From assembly GCA_022776205.1 (NCBI GenBank), contig JALFIK010000065.1, positions 1-14,711 of the forward strand: 14,711 nt of DNA, given 5' to 3'. A program made the translations under genes and the position numbers. The notes beneath the pieces were generated by a model. It made no database searches, had not been told where the DNA came from, and saw only the letters and a list, made by a program, of their open reading frames with translations. Below, in pieces: positions 14,239 through 14,711 of the stretch; within the stretch, counting starts at the first letter, position 1, and each line of letters begins with the position of its first letter. This DNA is from Eubacterium sp. (GTDB lineage: Bacteria; Bacillota; Clostridia; Lachnospirales; Lachnospiraceae).

Positions 14239-14711
14239 ATGCGTTATGGAAAATTTTTGCCGGAAAAAGGAACCATAGGATTTGTAGCTCCTTCTTTCGG
14301 GTGTAATATTGAACCATATAAAAGTGCCTTTCTGCATGCCCAGGAGAAATGGATAGAGGAAGGCTATCAGCTGAGTCCCGGTCCGAATGCCTATGAGGGA
14401 AGGGGAATCGGAATCAGTAATACGCCGGAAAAATGTGCCCGGGAATTTCAGGAATGGTATGCTAAAAAAGATGTGGATATTCTCATTTCCTGCGGTGGTG
14501 GAGAGTTAATGTGCGAGATCTTGCCAAAACTGGATTTTGACAAAATAAAAGAGGAAGAGCCGAAATGGTTCATGGGTTATTCCGACAATACAAATCTTAC
14601 CTTCCTTCTTGCGACTCTTTGTGATACAGCAGCAGTTTACGGGCCGTGTGCCGCAGCTTTTGGTATGGAGCCGTGGCATAAATCTCTGCAGGATGCCATG
14701 GAGATTCTTAG
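14239..14711 (+). CDS. S66-family LD-carboxypeptidase, N-terminal part (cut by window end)
   Basis: The first 157 residues of an S66 serine peptidase, open to the window edge. Seen: an N-terminal KGTIGFVAPSFG strand, DILISCGGGELMCEILPKLD, and WFMGYSDNTNLTFLL, in which Ser115 fits the catalytic nucleophile of the G[FY]SD motif. The catalytic Glu and His would lie beyond the edge. LD-carboxypeptidases remove the terminal D-Ala from muropeptide tetrapeptides in cell-wall recycling; MccF-type relatives cleave microcin C-like compounds, and the visible part does not decide between them. GGGAG lies 7 nt before ATG 14239. It follows proC by 21 nt. Confidence 0.85.
   Translation, partial: MRYGKFLPEKGTIGFVAPSFGCNIEPYKSAFLHAQEKWIEEGYQLSPGPNAYEGRGIGISNTPEKCAREFQEWYAKKDVDILISCGGGELMCEILPKLDFDKIKEEEPKWFMGYSDNTNLTFLLATLCDTAAVYGPCAAAFGMEPWHKSLQDAMEIL

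Noticed and set aside
13669..14337. Long antisense reading frame (222 codons) opposite proC
   Set aside because: It is the reverse-strand shadow of proC, which has full family motifs; the peptide has low-complexity, Phe/His/Ser-rich composition and no ribosome site was seen.

Overview
The window looks like a chromosomal segment of a low-to-moderate GC member of the Bacillota, most likely a Clostridia/Lachnospiraceae-type gut anaerobe. This is inferred from strong AGGAGG-type ribosome sites, AT-rich promoters with TATAAT or TGnTAAAAT -10 boxes, short operons with ATGA overlaps, and the look of the protein families. No rRNA, tRNA, CRISPR array, insertion sequence or phage gene was seen.

Layout. 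(1) Positions 1-2754, plus strand, hold a sugar-phosphate module: the 3' end of one RpiB-family isomerase, an FGGY-family sugar kinase, a second complete RpiB and a small cupin. This looks like a catabolic cassette for an unusual sugar or polyol, in which the kinase makes a ketose phosphate for the RpiB-type isomerases. The substrate cannot be read from the sequence. An internal promoter and a long hairpin sit between the kinase and the second rpiB. (2) Positions 2755-3069 are a gene-free spacer with a promoter-like element and a strong hairpin terminator. A LOG-family nucleotide-processing gene (3070-3624) follows on the minus strand, with a palindromic promoter region.

(3) Positions 3886-9271, plus strand, are the most interesting part. 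They form a compact four-gene operon: cysD, cysNC (a fused sulfate adenylyltransferase GTPase and APS kinase), a P-loop sulfotransferase with a C-terminal coiled coil and basic tail, and a fused CHR-family (ChrA) anion transporter. The genes are nearly touching: 1 nt between cysD and cysNC, 13 nt to the sulfotransferase, then an ATGA overlap. Together they could import sulfate, make PAPS and transfer sulfate to an acceptor, perhaps a surface glycan. No PAPS reductase or sulfite reductase is present in the window, so a role in sulfation rather than sulfur assimilation is the better reading.

(4) Positions 9272-9434 are a tail-to-tail spacer with three hairpins. One has a 13-bp perfect stem, a 55-nt loop and a T-tract. 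(5) Positions 9435-13296, minus strand, are a three-gene operon encoding a BspA-type leucine-rich-repeat protein, a metallopeptidase-like/VWA protein (DUF2201 type) and a MoxR AAA+ ATPase. This is a likely cytoplasmic MoxR-VWA chaperone-like system with an LRR partner. The VWA protein has HSVFH where the family usually has HExxH, so its peptidase-like domain is probably not catalytic.

(6) From 13297 the divergent promoter region leads to proC (proline synthesis) and the start of an S66-family LD-carboxypeptidase, which runs off the right edge.
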